In this document: positions 39,770-51,354 of the stretch, piece by piece | How positions within the stretch are numbered: the first letter of the stretch is position 1 | Layout: each line of letters starts with the position of its first letter | Made by a program: the position numbers and the translations under genes | NCBI GenBank assembly: GCA_028564675.1 | Contig: JAOVVO010000268.1 | Coordinates: forward strand, 34,917-98,916 | DNA from: Onchocerca lupi | Lineage: Eukaryota; Nematoda; Chromadorea; Rhabditida; Onchocercidae | Reading direction: 5' to 3' | DNA length: 64,000 nt | Notes under the pieces: generated by a model | Database searches by the model: none | Told to the model about the DNA's origin: nothing | Seen by the model: the letters and a program-made list of their open reading frames with translations, nothing else

Positions 39770-42390
39770 CATAAAGCCTCTTAATTACCGTTTGCCATTA
39801 GCGTTGTTGCTCTTTTTACCCTCAAAAATTATTATTCAAGGAACTTCCTTCTCCAGATCATTATTCTGTTTGTTTATGCGATTTTTTTTCGATGCAGAAG
39901 AAAACTTTTTTTTGTTGTTTGCGATGTATTAATAAAAAATTCAATTGCTTTGAAATTATTATAAGGAATGTTGGCCTAATATTCGGCCTCTTCTGTCAGA
40001 GCTTTGTATCATTTTTTGCCTATTATTTTTGCTTTTATTTCAAAGCGCTGTTGTCCAGTATATTCATATAAATCTCTTCTCTTTTGTCTCTTAAATTTAA
40101 CTTTTATATCTATTTTAACTTCTCAAACACGATCTTATCAATTTCCCCGGTTATCTAAATGAATTAGGGTGTATTCATCAGCGTAAATTATGTCGTAGAC
40201 TTAAATTCCTAAATTCCATTTTAATATGTAGATTTGAATCAGTACTTTTTTAACCCATGAATAATCATGGCAGTCTGCTGAATATTGATATTTCTAAATG
40301 CCAGTGGTTACTATTTTTAAATGAATTTGATGGAAAACTTTCTCTAAAGAAATAAGACTTCATGATTTTTGAATCTCAAAACTCCTAATTGCTTTCAATG
40401 AGATATTATCATTTTCATTATGTGAATTTCAGTCTTACATTTACTTTCGTTGATGAATACTAAAACAATAACAACAAACAAATAATCATGCCATCTTTTT
40501 TCCCCATTTTGTTATTTTCAAAAGGATTGGAAATTAATGAAAGAAAGAAATTGGATTTCAAAAACTTTACATCTATCTTTTACATGTAAATTTAGTTTCA
40601 AGTTTTCAACGAATTTAATGTATTTATTTATTTCGGAATTGAATTTTTTTTGTGAAATTTAAGAAAATTTTGAAAAAAAAAAAAAGAAAAGATTTAATGA
40701 TCAGTGCAAGAAAGGGAACAATTACATTTGTCCCTATAATTTCTCTTTCTTTTATATTATGCCAACCATTTCATTGTCTCTTTTTTTCTTTTCTTCATTA
40801 TCATATATTTTTCCAAAGAAATAAAGGGTTTTCTTTTGTTTTGTCTGGTTTATTTTTCGAAACTTCATTTATTTCAATATTTCATCTCAGTGTGGAAATT
40901 GAAAGAACAAAAACGATGAACTGAATATGAAGCATTATTCCGCATTCTCTTTAAATGCAATTTTACCATCTGATTGAATAGAATGTAAACACATTTACAT
41001 ACGTATGTGGCTTGATATAATTGAAATTGTACAAAATTATAGTAATTAACATGAGTTTGGTAGCATACGATGTGTTAATGGGATTTTTTGGAGATGAGAG
41101 ATCATGTATTTGAAGAGACGTATGGGACTGATAAGAATTATTAGGGACAGTAGGATGAGACATTGCAAGAATGTTAAAATAACCAAAGCTATGAATAAGG
41201 CAAAGATTGAGAGTAGTATGAAGGAGAAGGATACGAATTTCATTCATTTAATGATCGGATAGGTTCAAATGCAAATTACGATTGGATTTATTGGTATTCA
41301 GTAATTCTCTATAGAATATGAAGTTAGTATCGGATGATTTAGCTATTACTGGATTAAACAATTCGTAAAAGTGTTCAGTTTGTTGACTTTTTCACTGCTA
41401 CTTTATATAATATGTCAGGGAATTTCAAACTAATCATGAAGATATTGCCAAATCAAGTGAATAATGTCAGGTAATCCAGATTATGGATATTTGGATTGTC
41501 TCAAAGTGTTAAAGATTTGATAGGAGTTAGGTATTTCGGAGATGATGTGATAAGCACTGTCTATTTTTTTAAATCAGAATTTGAGAATAGTTAGGTCAGG
41601 TAAAATCTATTGTATTGGGTATTATGTTAATAATTAGATTGGTCATTAAAAATAATTATTTTTGATTAATAAAATTGGTGAATAGGCTTGAAAGGCATTA
41701 TTTTTTATTTTGCATGAAAAAAATAGCTGCGAAATGATGTACTATAAGTGATTATCAGTATGATGTATACAGGAAAATCTCCAGATGGTGGGGTTTTAGA
41801 AAATATCAACGCATTTAAGTTTCCTTTACAATTCAAGTATTTCCTATATAATCTAAGTGTTTAACTTTACTGTAAGTATCATTTGAACTTTAAAATCCTC
41901 TTTTGGTGAGTAGTGTCACAACTAATTAAGAGATTTTAAAATATTCTACAATCAAGGACTGAATAATTTAAGAAATATGTAACCATAATGGTTGGACTGC
42001 TGCAAAACTTATTGTATTGCAAACTTTTGAAGCATCAAATTTTGGTAAATGGAGCCAAGTTGTTTCAAAAGTTATGGATTAATAGTAAGCTGCTGTTTGG
42101 CTGCTGTTATCCTGTATTCGGGAATTCGTAAATTTCATGTTAGTCTACTTCAAGCGCATGTACTGTACAAAATAATAAGTTAAGTTTGCAATGTTTAAAA
42201 GAAACCACTAATTAAGAATATTCAATCTAGGTAGTTTAGGTATTCGAATTTAAAGTATTTAATTTTGCAAGGAAATTATATTTTTTTAAGGCTAAAGAAA
42301 AAGAATTGTATAGAGCGTTCTGATCGTTCGTCGCCTTTTTGAATTTTTTTTGCCATATTTTATTAAAATTTTAATTTTTTTAAAATCCTG
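39770..42390. other. Intergenic region between the 4.1 gene and PEPCK
   Basis: The first part is the 3' untranslated region of the 4.1 gene, with AATAAA at 39931-39936 as the best polyadenylation signal. Beyond it I see no convincing exon. Frames near 40652-40924 and 40963-41247 are AT-driven and carry no recognisable motif. The last few hundred bases should contain the PEPCK promoter; no specific element is recognised. Confidence 0.6.
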
Positions 42391-42397
42391 ATTACAG
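42391..42397 (+). promoter_or_regulatory. Possible trans-splice acceptor of PEPCK
   Basis: ATTACAG ends at 42397, 12 bases before the ATG at 42410, after a T-rich stretch. This fits a spliced-leader acceptor, or a cis acceptor of a short 5' leader exon. It also favours the ATG at 42410 as the first available start. Confidence 0.5.
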
Positions 42398-42409
42398 ATA
42401 GCGTTAAAA

Positions 42410-42601
42410 ATGCACGGTCTTCATATGAATAAATATGCTGTTAAGATTTTGCGGAGGTTTCCTGTATCTCACATGCTTAGAATGAATTGCTATGTACAAT
42501 TCAAAGATGCAGGAGCAGCAGGAATTTCATCTGTGCAACAACAGTTTTCTTATTATTCAACAAATCCTCAACCACTCATTATGGAAAATTCTTTCGAATA
42601 T
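42410..42601 (+). other. pck-1: PEPCK exon 1: presequence-like N-terminus
   Basis: These 64 codons precede the region alignable by eye to cytosolic PEPCK. The first 31 residues contain Lys/Arg/His, hydrophobic residues and no Asp or Glu (KYAVKILRRFPVSHMLRMN). This is the composition of an amphipathic mitochondrial targeting helix. The donor TAT|GTATTC at 42602 gives a phase-0 join to AGA AGT CAT CCA at 42685. A later ATG (the Met of MENSFEY, residue 58) could start a shorter cytosolic form. Location is inferred from composition only. Confidence 0.6.
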
Positions 42602-45600
42602 GTATTCATTTTACTTATCTTCTCATTGCTTCATATTTCCAGGAAATAGTTCCTTAATATATATATTTTTTAATAAACTTCCAGAGAAGTCATCCAATGA
42701 TATCTGAAAAGGTCCGAAAATTTATCGAAGAAAGTGTAAAATTGATGAAACCCAAAGCGGTACATATTTGTGATGGTTCAAAAGAAGAAGCTGATCAACT
42801 TATTGAACAAATGATTAACAATGGAATGCTGAAAAAGTTGAAAGCTTACGAAAATAACTTTCTTTGCAGGACGGATCCAAGAGTTAGTTATTCGTTTTGA
42901 TTGTCCAGAAATCCTAGTAATAATTTCCTCCGGTCAAATTAATTCTTGATGAAACCGATTTTACAGTAATGGTATATATATAAATTTTTTATGTTAAATG
43001 ATGATTCTTCTTGTTCCTGTTGTGTCAGTTTTATCATTTCATTAAATGATACTTTTATAGTCTTAATATTTCCTGTAAGAAAAAGTGTTGTATGAAAAAT
43101 TTCAGAAATATTATTGTTCAGGATGTTGCTCGTGTAGAAAGTAAGACATGGATGGTAACTCCGGAAAAATTTGACACATTGTGCCATACGGCTGAAGGTG
43201 TAAAATCGATTATGGGTAACTGGATGTCACCTGTACAGTTTGAGAATGAGAAAAATGCACGATTTCCCGGCTGCATGAATGGTATATTAAAGAATAATTG
43301 GTTTTTGAAAAAAAAAAAAATTTAGGAACGTCTTTTCAAGTTCAACTAAAGCTTATGAAATAAGCAAAGTGGATTTTCACATTTTGTAAAAACTTTTTTC
43401 CAAATTTATTATTTAAAGTTGTTTCAGGACGGACAATGTATGTGATTCCATTTTCGATGGGTCCAGTTGGTGGACCAATTTCAAAAATTGGAATACAGGT
43501 TTTTGAAGTTTTGAAATTTTCTGGTCTCGTAAAATTTGGTAAAATTAATTCTCTTTAATTGTGCCTCTAGAATTCTGTTATTTATGTCCCGAAATCTTTT
43601 GGATTAAATAATTTCATTGCTTATACATTTGGTCGTACACTTCGGCATTGAATCCACATTTACAAATGCATATTTCTAGAAGATTATTTCCCATTATTGT
43701 CATTATTTATTGTTCCATGTTCTGTCTCAATTTTCCAGGTAACCGATTCCAGTTATGTTGTTCTTTGCATGCGTATTATGACTCGTGTAACACCAAAAGT
43801 ATGGGAAACATTAGGTGATGACAATTTTGTAAAATGTATTCATTCTGTCGGTGTTCCAGAACCAGTTAAAGGTAATTTCTCCTTTATTCTTCACTTTAAC
43901 AGTTTAATAAGATTCATTATAAGTATGGCTTGGTTTCACTGCAGAAGAAAGGAATGGTAAGTTTTCACAAATAAATAGTTAATTTGGACTTTTTTTTGCT
44001 CGGATTTGTGCTATTATTTATAAAATATGAAATATTAATTTAAACGAATTACAAGCTTTATATAACTATCTTTTATACTTTTCGTTCGCAAAATAATCAT
44101 TTTATCTTGTAATTATCATCAATGCATTCAATTTGCATGGCTTCTAAATTGCTTGGAATTTCAGATTTTCTAAAACTTCATAATTGTTTCAGAAAAGTTG
44201 GTGAACAATTGGGCATGTAATCCAGAGAAAACGATTATAGCACATCTTCCAGCACAGCGTGAAATTTGGTCTTTTGGCTCAGGTTATGGGGGTAATTCGT
44301 TGCTTGGAAAAAAATGTTTTTCATTAAGAATTGCTTCAAATATAGCTAGACAGGAAGGTTGGATGGCAGAACATATGCTTATCATGGGTAAGTCCGAATC
44401 TACTTTCATGTGTTGAATGACTGTGATTAAATGACTTTCATCAGTTTCACTAACTTTTTCACGCATTCCGAAATTAAACTTCGAGTGAAAACAAAAGGGG
44501 CTTTTTTTTCCTGAAACAAAGTAAATTTTTAGGAGTAACGCCACCGAATGGTAAGGAACGCTTTCTTGCAGCTGCCTTTCCTTCAGCTTGCGGTAAAACT
44601 AATCTTGCAATGTTAACACCCACTCTTCCGGGTTGGAAAGTGCGATGCATCGGTTTGATTTAAATCGAATTTTCACATTCTTTCTGCAAGAAACATAAGA
44701 AGTTTTTCATTGTGTTTCTTTCTTTGTTCTCTTGAAATCATTTTCATGTCTTCACGAAAAATAATTCCAGATCTTTTTAATGAATTTATTCAGGCGATGA
44801 CATAGCATGGATGAAGTTTGGTAGTGATGGTCGATTGTATGGAATAAATCCAGAAGCTGGTTTCTTCGGTGTTGCACCCGGAACATCGAATAAAACTAAT
44901 CCGATGGCAATGGCATCGTTCCAAAGAAATAGCATTTTTACAAATGTTGCTGAAACTGCTGATGGAGAATATTTTTGGGAAGGATTGGAGAAAGAAATCA
45001 AGGTTTGTTTATAATGTAATCCAATTTACTTGATTCAGAATCTATTTTTTTGAAATTTTTATGAAAAAACCGGGATGGGAGAATCGAGATGGCGAACATA
45101 ATATTATTGTTGCATAAAGTGCCATAGTTGTTATTCAGCTCATTCCTAGAATCCGAAAGTTGAAATAATTAACTGGCTGGGTAAAAAATGGCACATTGGT
45201 GACGAAGGTCAAGCTGCACATGCCAATTCTCGATTTGCCTGTCCTGCTAGTCAGTGTCCAATTATTCATCCAAAATGGGAAGAACCTGGTGGAGTACCAA
45301 TTGAGGCATTTATTTTTGGTGGAAGAAGGTATGAGTATTTATAATATGATGTAAAAGTTATGTGTTGTTGTAGCAACATTATTTTATTAATATTTAGATC
45401 AAAAATACTTCATATGAGTTTTTCTAGTCTTCAGTTATGGAAAAAGCGAAAAAGGAAATAATTGATGAAGTTATAAAGATCGCGTTGATATATTCTCGTG
45501 CAATATTGTTTGCACAGATTGTACGAGTAGCTCTAGAAAAAAATTATAAAATTCTTCGAATTAAATGCGAAATTCCTAGGCCATTAGTATAGATAACATT

Positions 45601-47133
45601 TAAGTTTTTTAAATAATTACGAAGAAATTTGTACCGAAAATGTTAAAATTTCATTATTTCTTCACTTACATTCATTGTTGGCGATATTAATATCACTTGT
45701 TTTGAAAGGTTTCCACACATTAAAATATTAAAAAACAAGTATAACAGTGAAATCCATCACCAACAGTCGGATTTTTTTTCTGTCAGTCTGGTAAGAATAT
45801 GAATTACAGGCCAGAAGGTGTGCCGTTGGTGTTCGAGTCGTTTTCGTGGCAGCATGGAGTTTTTATAGGTGCATGCCTGAAGTCTGAAGCAACAGCTGCA
45901 GCTGAATTTAAAGGCAAAATAGTGATGCATGATCCCATGGCGATGCGACCATTTATGGGTTATAATTTTGGTAAATATCTTCAACACTGGTTGAATCTTA
46001 ATAATGGCATTCATAAGGTTATCATTAATAATTATTTTTAAAACATATGAAAATCTGAAGGGATTAATGTAGTAGAAGCTAGACTGAATTCAGAATGACC
46101 ATTTTTATCAGAAATGGAACATATGCATATCTAAATTATGTGCCATTCTTTTTTATCAATTTTTTGTCGCTGAACTTTGAAAATTATTGTATGCAGTTCA
46201 TTATAACCTAGCATACTCTTTCAGATAAAGTGCAATTTCCGTAATCAGATTTACATCAAAATATTTTTTCAAAATTTTTTAATAGGTCCCAAAAATTTTC
46301 CACGTCAATTGGTACCGGCGTGATACGAATGGTAACTTCTTATGGCCGGGATTTGGCGAGAATATTCGGGTACTTGATTGGATAATAAGACGTCTGGATG
46401 GTGACGAATCAATTGGGCGAAAAAGTGCTATTGGTATAATACCCGAAGAAAATTCATTGAATCTTGAAGGTCTTAGAGATATAAATATAAAGGAATTATT
46501 GAGCATTCCGAAACAATATTGGATGGAAGATAATAAGGAAATCAAGAACTTTATGGAAGAACAGGTAAAGCCCCAAATTTTAATGTCTTGATTTTATGTT
46601 GTTCCATTATTTCGAAGGAGTAATCTTCCAGTTCAGTTTCTGTAAATTTTTCTACAGAAGTTCTGATTTTCTATAAATTTTTTTTTTTTTTTCAAAGAAA
46701 TCTTTTCAAAGCGGAAAAAATAATAATGTTTGAGGTGCTTGATGTGAGCTTGCTGAATTTATACATAGGAGAATGCAAAAAGCCTTATTTTCTTTTTGCT
46801 GTAGTTGTAGGGTAATACATCGAACAAGCGATTCAGTAAGTTGTGTAATTCATTTCCTTCCAGATTTTTGCATAAAAGAAAGCTGAAAAAGGCATTTTGT
46901 TTTTCATCAAATTTCTTTTTCAATTTATGAGTTGGAAGAGTATTTTCCTATGTTCTTTTTTCCGTGAAACATCTTAATTCTTTTTCTGTCTCAGTTTTTC
47001 GAATTTCATATCGAGAAATAATCTTTTTAGACTGATATTTCTAATCATTTCGCTTTTTTAGATTGGATCGGATTTGCCGCCAGAAATTCAAACCGAAATG
47101 GAAGAGCAGTTCAAAAGGATTGCAGCACTGTAA
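42410..47133 (+). CDS. pck-1: Phosphoenolpyruvate carboxykinase (GTP)
   Basis: The enzyme interconverts oxaloacetate plus GTP with PEP, CO2 and GDP. It is gluconeogenic in most animals; in parasitic nematodes it is known to fix CO2 onto PEP in fermentation. Twelve exons join in frame: 42410-42601, 42685-42882, 43122-43281, 43428-43498, 43739-43871, 44193-44387, 44533-44652, 44794-45002, 45150-45328, 45810-46017, 46286-46564, 47062-47133, giving 671 residues. The family signature FGSGYGGNSLLGKK is present. The kinase-type loop FPSACGKTN lies at about residues 332-340, with its reactive Cys and Lys. The metal-site GDDIAW has its Asp pair at 358-359, and GFFGVAPGT and FIFGGRRPEGVPL follow. Residue numbering runs about 48 ahead of human cytosolic PEPCK because of an N-terminal extension. 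The exon 1-2 boundary is the least certain join. AATAAA at 47610 is a likely polyadenylation signal. Confidence 0.95.
45437..45592 (+). other. 51-codon ORF inside PEPCK intron 9
   Basis: A sense-strand frame opens with MEKAKKEIIDEVIKIAL and ends with a basic IPRPLV tail, inside the 481-base intron between PEPCK exons 9 and 10. It is preceded by CTTCAG, an acceptor-like sequence. The amino-acid mix is more protein-like than typical AT-driven frames here. I recognise no family. It may be chance, a decayed insertion, or a rarely used exon that would truncate PEPCK. Confidence 0.2.
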
Positions 47134-49519
47134 TTTAATTATGAAATTTTCATTTTAATCTAATTCAGCATTTGACATTGCTGTTTTCAGAGAATTCCAG
47201 GTTCTTCAGGTTCAATTTCGAAGATCTTACTAATTTAAAGTCTGGTCGGAATGATTTTCTTGCAAGTTGTCAAATTCGATTGTATTTGTTGTATTTTCTC
47301 AAGAAGATTGTTCCAGTTGATTTCCTTAGGACTTTGGTAGTTATTTACTTAGATGATTAGAAGAAATAATGATCCCTGAATTTTTTCTCAGGATCCTTCT
47401 CAAGCTTCTTTTGAGGATTTCAACTTTCACAAATTTCTTATATTTTTTTTTAGCTGATATACCAATGAATAATTCGTTTGCTCAGGAAATTTTACTCGGA
47501 TTTTCATAGTTATTTTATAAATCAAACAATTTTTAATCACTTTGTTCTAAATTTTTAAAATGCTAGTTTAATCTGATTGTTTTCTGTTATTCCTGTCATG
47601 AAATGACAAAATAAAATTTATCTTGAAGATTTTGTCACAGTACAGATGCTTTTATTGGTAATTAAAGCTTGAATTTTCAGCAGTTTTTGAATTCGAATTC
47701 TTTTTCGTTAGTACAGTCTGATGCCCAAGTCTTATTACACTGATGCATTTTTTAAAATCATCAATTTAATAGAACATGAGCAGTGCATTTTAAAATAATG
47801 ATGACCATTCTTTTCACATGATTCATTTAAGTTTAAATTAATACTCTGTATTTATTAATTGAAATAGATGTTTAGCAGTAAGGCGTATGTAAAGTGAAAA
47901 TCAGATATTGCCTAAATTGGCTATTTTTAAATATTAATCGAAAGTACAATGGCAATCGTTGATATCTGTAACACTGTCAAAGATTAATTTTCATCTGCTA
48001 CAGTGTTTTTTCCACGTGACGTTCATAAATTATCGATCAAAAAGTTGCGTATAAATTTTTGACGCATTCGGAATTGTGTGTAAATTTCTGCTCAACATTT
48101 ATGATTTGCATTTTGGACTAGATATTTAAACGAATGAGTTTGTACAATGCTTGATCAAATGAAAATATGTTATATTTTTTGCTATTCGTGAAAGTAACAT
48201 GTTTTTTTTGAATGTCGAATACGTGAAGATACCGAATGAAGATGTGAGTTAGTCCATGGACGTTTAAAAGATTATTTTTTTTTAGAAGCAACAAATCGAA
48301 ACAAACAATCGAAAAATTTGGAACACACTATATCTAGAGATAAAATAATTCTTGAATGATGCTTATACAATGTTACTGTTATAGATTTATTGAAAAATTT
48401 CGGTCTTTTCAAATTTGCACAATAATCTAAGGAAAGAAACGATTTTATAGTTTGTATCCTGCAAATTATCAAATTTTAGTAATATTCATTTCTGGCAATA
48501 CTTTTATAATTGATGTTTTTAATTTTAGCTTATACTTTTAAATTTGCAAGGAAATGATCATCATTAGCAATCATCTATCCACACATACGATGTCCTACAT
48601 TATCTAATAATTCAATTGTACAGTTGGATTTTTCTTTTTTGATCTTTCCATTTCATATTTTTAGCAATAAATCGTAGCTTTTGATGCTATTTGTAACAAA
48701 TGAAATGGTGATTTTTCCAAAAATTCCTTGAAGTAACTTATTGAAATTTGTTGTTAACATTAACATATATTATTTACTTGAAATGCATTTAAAAATATAT
48801 TCAAATTGACAGCTTTCAGTTTTAAATTTAATTTTAAAGAATAAGTATGGATAGCTAAACATTAACGAGGAAAATTCAATGAAATTTTAATCTATTCAAT
48901 GAGCAATTTATAATTAAATTCTTTACATTTTCTCTAATAAGAGATTTTTGATATTCTATGAAGATTGAAAACATCTTGATTAGCAGATTCCTGATTTTGC
49001 ACATCTTTTATTTCGATTGAAATTGAACAAATTTTTCAGTAATTTCCGGTTTTGAAAAGCATCTTACTGACTGATTTAAAAAAGTGAAAGAATAGAATTC
49101 AAAATATAATTTAGGGGATTTTTTAATATCCGATTTATTTGATTTTGTGAGATTATTCCCAGGAATCATCAAAAATCCAAGAATCTGTTCTCTGATTTAA
49201 ATAAATTACTTAAGAAATTCTCCAAAAAATAAAGAACACTTGAAAAGCTTAATAATTGTGACCAGTTATTTTAAATAAACATTATGGCAATTTTTTGAAG
49301 AAATGAAGAATTTTATTTTATTAATAATATCTCATTTCTTTTTTACATCATTTTCATACAATGATTTAACATCATTTCTATAAGTTTTTTCATATTGATA
49401 ATCTCTCTCAAATTGCTTTAAGATGTGAAATAATTGAAATATCATTCCAATAGCTTGTTTAATTGTTGATTATTTCATGTGTACGAACAAATCTTCATTC
49501 TTTATTTTATGAACAATCG

Positions 49520-49522
<3 letters not shown>

Positions 49523-49554
<32 letters not shown>
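49523..49554. repeat. Poly-A tract (32 bases)
   Basis: An uninterrupted A run, about 190 bases before the possible exon at 49743. It could be slippage or the tail of an old retrocopy. I see no processed gene body next to it. Confidence 0.95.
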
Positions 49555-49555
<1 letters not shown>

Positions 49556-49742
49556 GAAAAAGTGAAATAAAATTAAATGGCATAATTACGTATTACACAT
49601 AAAAAGAATTGTCGCGAAAGTTGCGAAATTAGAAATTATATTCTAAAATAGATATCAAAAATAAAATATCAAAAATATTTTGTACTATATGCAATGAATT
49701 TAGCAAATTTTCACCAAATATTCATTTTTTTTTTTTTTTTAG

Positions 49743-49891
49743 ATGAATACAAGGGAAGAGAAGCATGGAAATGTGATAAAGACTTCATTATCAATGATTT
49801 GTTGAGGCATCGGAAAGGAATTATCACATTGATATTATGCATATACATTTTATTGATAATGATTGAAACATTTATCAGTGGTTGTTTATGA
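49743..49891 (+). other. Possible terminal exon encoding a C-terminal membrane segment
   Basis: After a run of T ending in AG (49742), one frame reads DEYKGREAWKCDKDFIIND, then a basic LLRHRK, then a hydrophobic segment of about 20 residues (GIITLILCIYILLIMIETF), then a stop. A charged head, positive flank and hydrophobic tail make a coherent tail-anchored or single-span end. I find no partner exon upstream. In another frame the same acceptor abuts an ATG giving only 20 codons. No family recognised. Confidence 0.25.
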
Positions 49892-51242
49892 TTCAAATCT
49901 TAAAACTTCATCTTCTTATTTTTGATCAATCAAGTTATTGTTTTTGTTCACAAAATAAAACTCGTTATTATCATTAAATGTGTTCGTTAGTAAAAATTAA
50001 TAGCACACCGGTCGTGGAATATGCTCTATTCTAAACGATTGAAAGTTTTACTTTCAAAAATCAAATAAACATTTTTTCACTTAACATTCCACGTGGCAAA
50101 CATACTCACGTCCGCACGTGAATCCTATGTAAAAATATATGAAATTGTATTACAAGTATGAATTTTGCATTTTTTTTTTTTTTTTTTGTTATCATACGTG
50201 AGTAAGTTATTTTTTACGTCTACATTTTGACGTATATGTACTGAACAAAAATGGACAACAATGTGAATTAGGCTTGAATTGTTACATTAACTACATTACT
50301 ATATAGATCACTAATACATGTGTATTTTTTGATTATGCAAAGTGCCCATTAAATATATATTGATAATTTGAAATAAGTAAACTTATCAAAGTGATAATGT
50401 GGAATTAGGTGTATTTTATCATTATTGATTGAAAAATTTATCATTATTTATTTTTTTGATTCATTGTATCATGATGTTATTTCTTATTAGTGAATCCAAA
50501 AAGTTAAATTTGTGTTGATCTGTAGAACTCGCTATTGTCATATAAGTTGAGCACGGGGAATTAATAGCAAATAGATATGGCATACGTCTTCCTCATTTTG
50601 AATGTTTATGATTTTACTTTCAACGTAATGTCAGATGTCAAAGGTCATGTTCGCGTCTGTATGTCTTTGTAGGCCCAACTTTAAATTCTATAATAGAGGC
50701 AAGGATTTATGTCCTTGTCTGCGCAGATAGATAAAGATTGTTTAAAAAATTACAATTTATATTATTTAGAAAATTGCACTGGCAAAGATGTGAATTGAAT
50801 GAAATTGTTGCATGGATGATGCTAGGAGAGTTCGTTGATTGCTTATGAATAATTTAACTTCAGAAATTAAATGTAATTTTAAAAGTTATAGCAATTAATT
50901 AACATTCCCAGACAGTTGTAAAGAATTCCATGCCATGGCGAGAAAACCGACAACTATTATCACCCAAAAATAGACCAAATTGATATTTCACAGTTGGCCG
51001 GTGGTTTCATGATATTCATCGAATGGTCATCATTGAGGCGGAATGGCTACTATCTACTTGACCTGTATCATCATGAGTAGCGCTATAGCGGAGATTATTG
51101 GTGCGGTGAACTTTTGCTGAATTGTATTCTGGAGATGAAAACTCCAGTTATTTGTTGCATAAGCTTTGTGTTTCATATGGTTATTAGATAAAATTGTTTA
51201 ATAGATGTTATTTCCTCTTTCCGGACACAATTATTCTCAACA

Positions 51243-51312
51243 TTTTGCGAATTTTCATTCGATTTTGGAGAAGAAAGTTTTGCGAATTTTCATTCGATTT
51301 TGGAGAAGAAAG
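51243..51312 (+). repeat. Exact 35-bp tandem duplication upstream of alpha-catenin
   Basis: The 35 bases at 51243-51277 (TTTTGCGAATTTTCATTCGA, then TTTTGGAGAAGAAAG) are repeated without a mismatch at 51278-51312. The second copy ends 42 bases before the ATG at 51355. It lies in the leader or core promoter. Exact identity suggests a recent duplication, or an assembly artefact. Confidence 0.9.
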
Positions 51313-51337
51313 TTATCTTAAATAAATAGAAATAAAG

Positions 51338-51344
51338 TTAACAG
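51338..51344 (+). promoter_or_regulatory. Possible splice acceptor before the alpha-catenin start
   Basis: GTTAACAG ends at 51344, 10 bases before the ATG. It could be a trans-splice acceptor, but its pyrimidine tract is poor, so this is tentative. If used, the 35-bp duplication would be in the outron rather than the mature leader. Confidence 0.35.
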
Positions 51345-51354
51345 TGGAAGCACA

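Larger units (their letters stand above)
47134..51340. other. Intergenic region between PEPCK and alpha-catenin
   Basis: It begins with the PEPCK 3' untranslated region; a 62-codon frame at 47172-47360 shows no motif and is not called. The rest is AT-rich, with a poly-A run at 49523-49554, one possible exon at 49743-49891 and a patch of more balanced composition at 50900-51150 that may be the alpha-catenin promoter or leader. Small palindromes there (TCTGCGCAGA near 50718; CTGGAG...CTCCAG near 51131-51147) cannot be assigned a function. Confidence 0.6.

Noticed and set aside
40963..41247. Minus-strand hydrophobic frames between the 4.1 gene and PEPCK, considered as another bacterial insert
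   Set aside because: Two overlapping frames are both open and both hydrophobic, and neither shows a recognisable block, unlike the bamA segment.
47172..47360. 62-codon frame after the PEPCK stop
   Set aside because: The PEPCK reading ends naturally at 47133 after the conserved C-terminus; this frame is 3' untranslated sequence without motifs.
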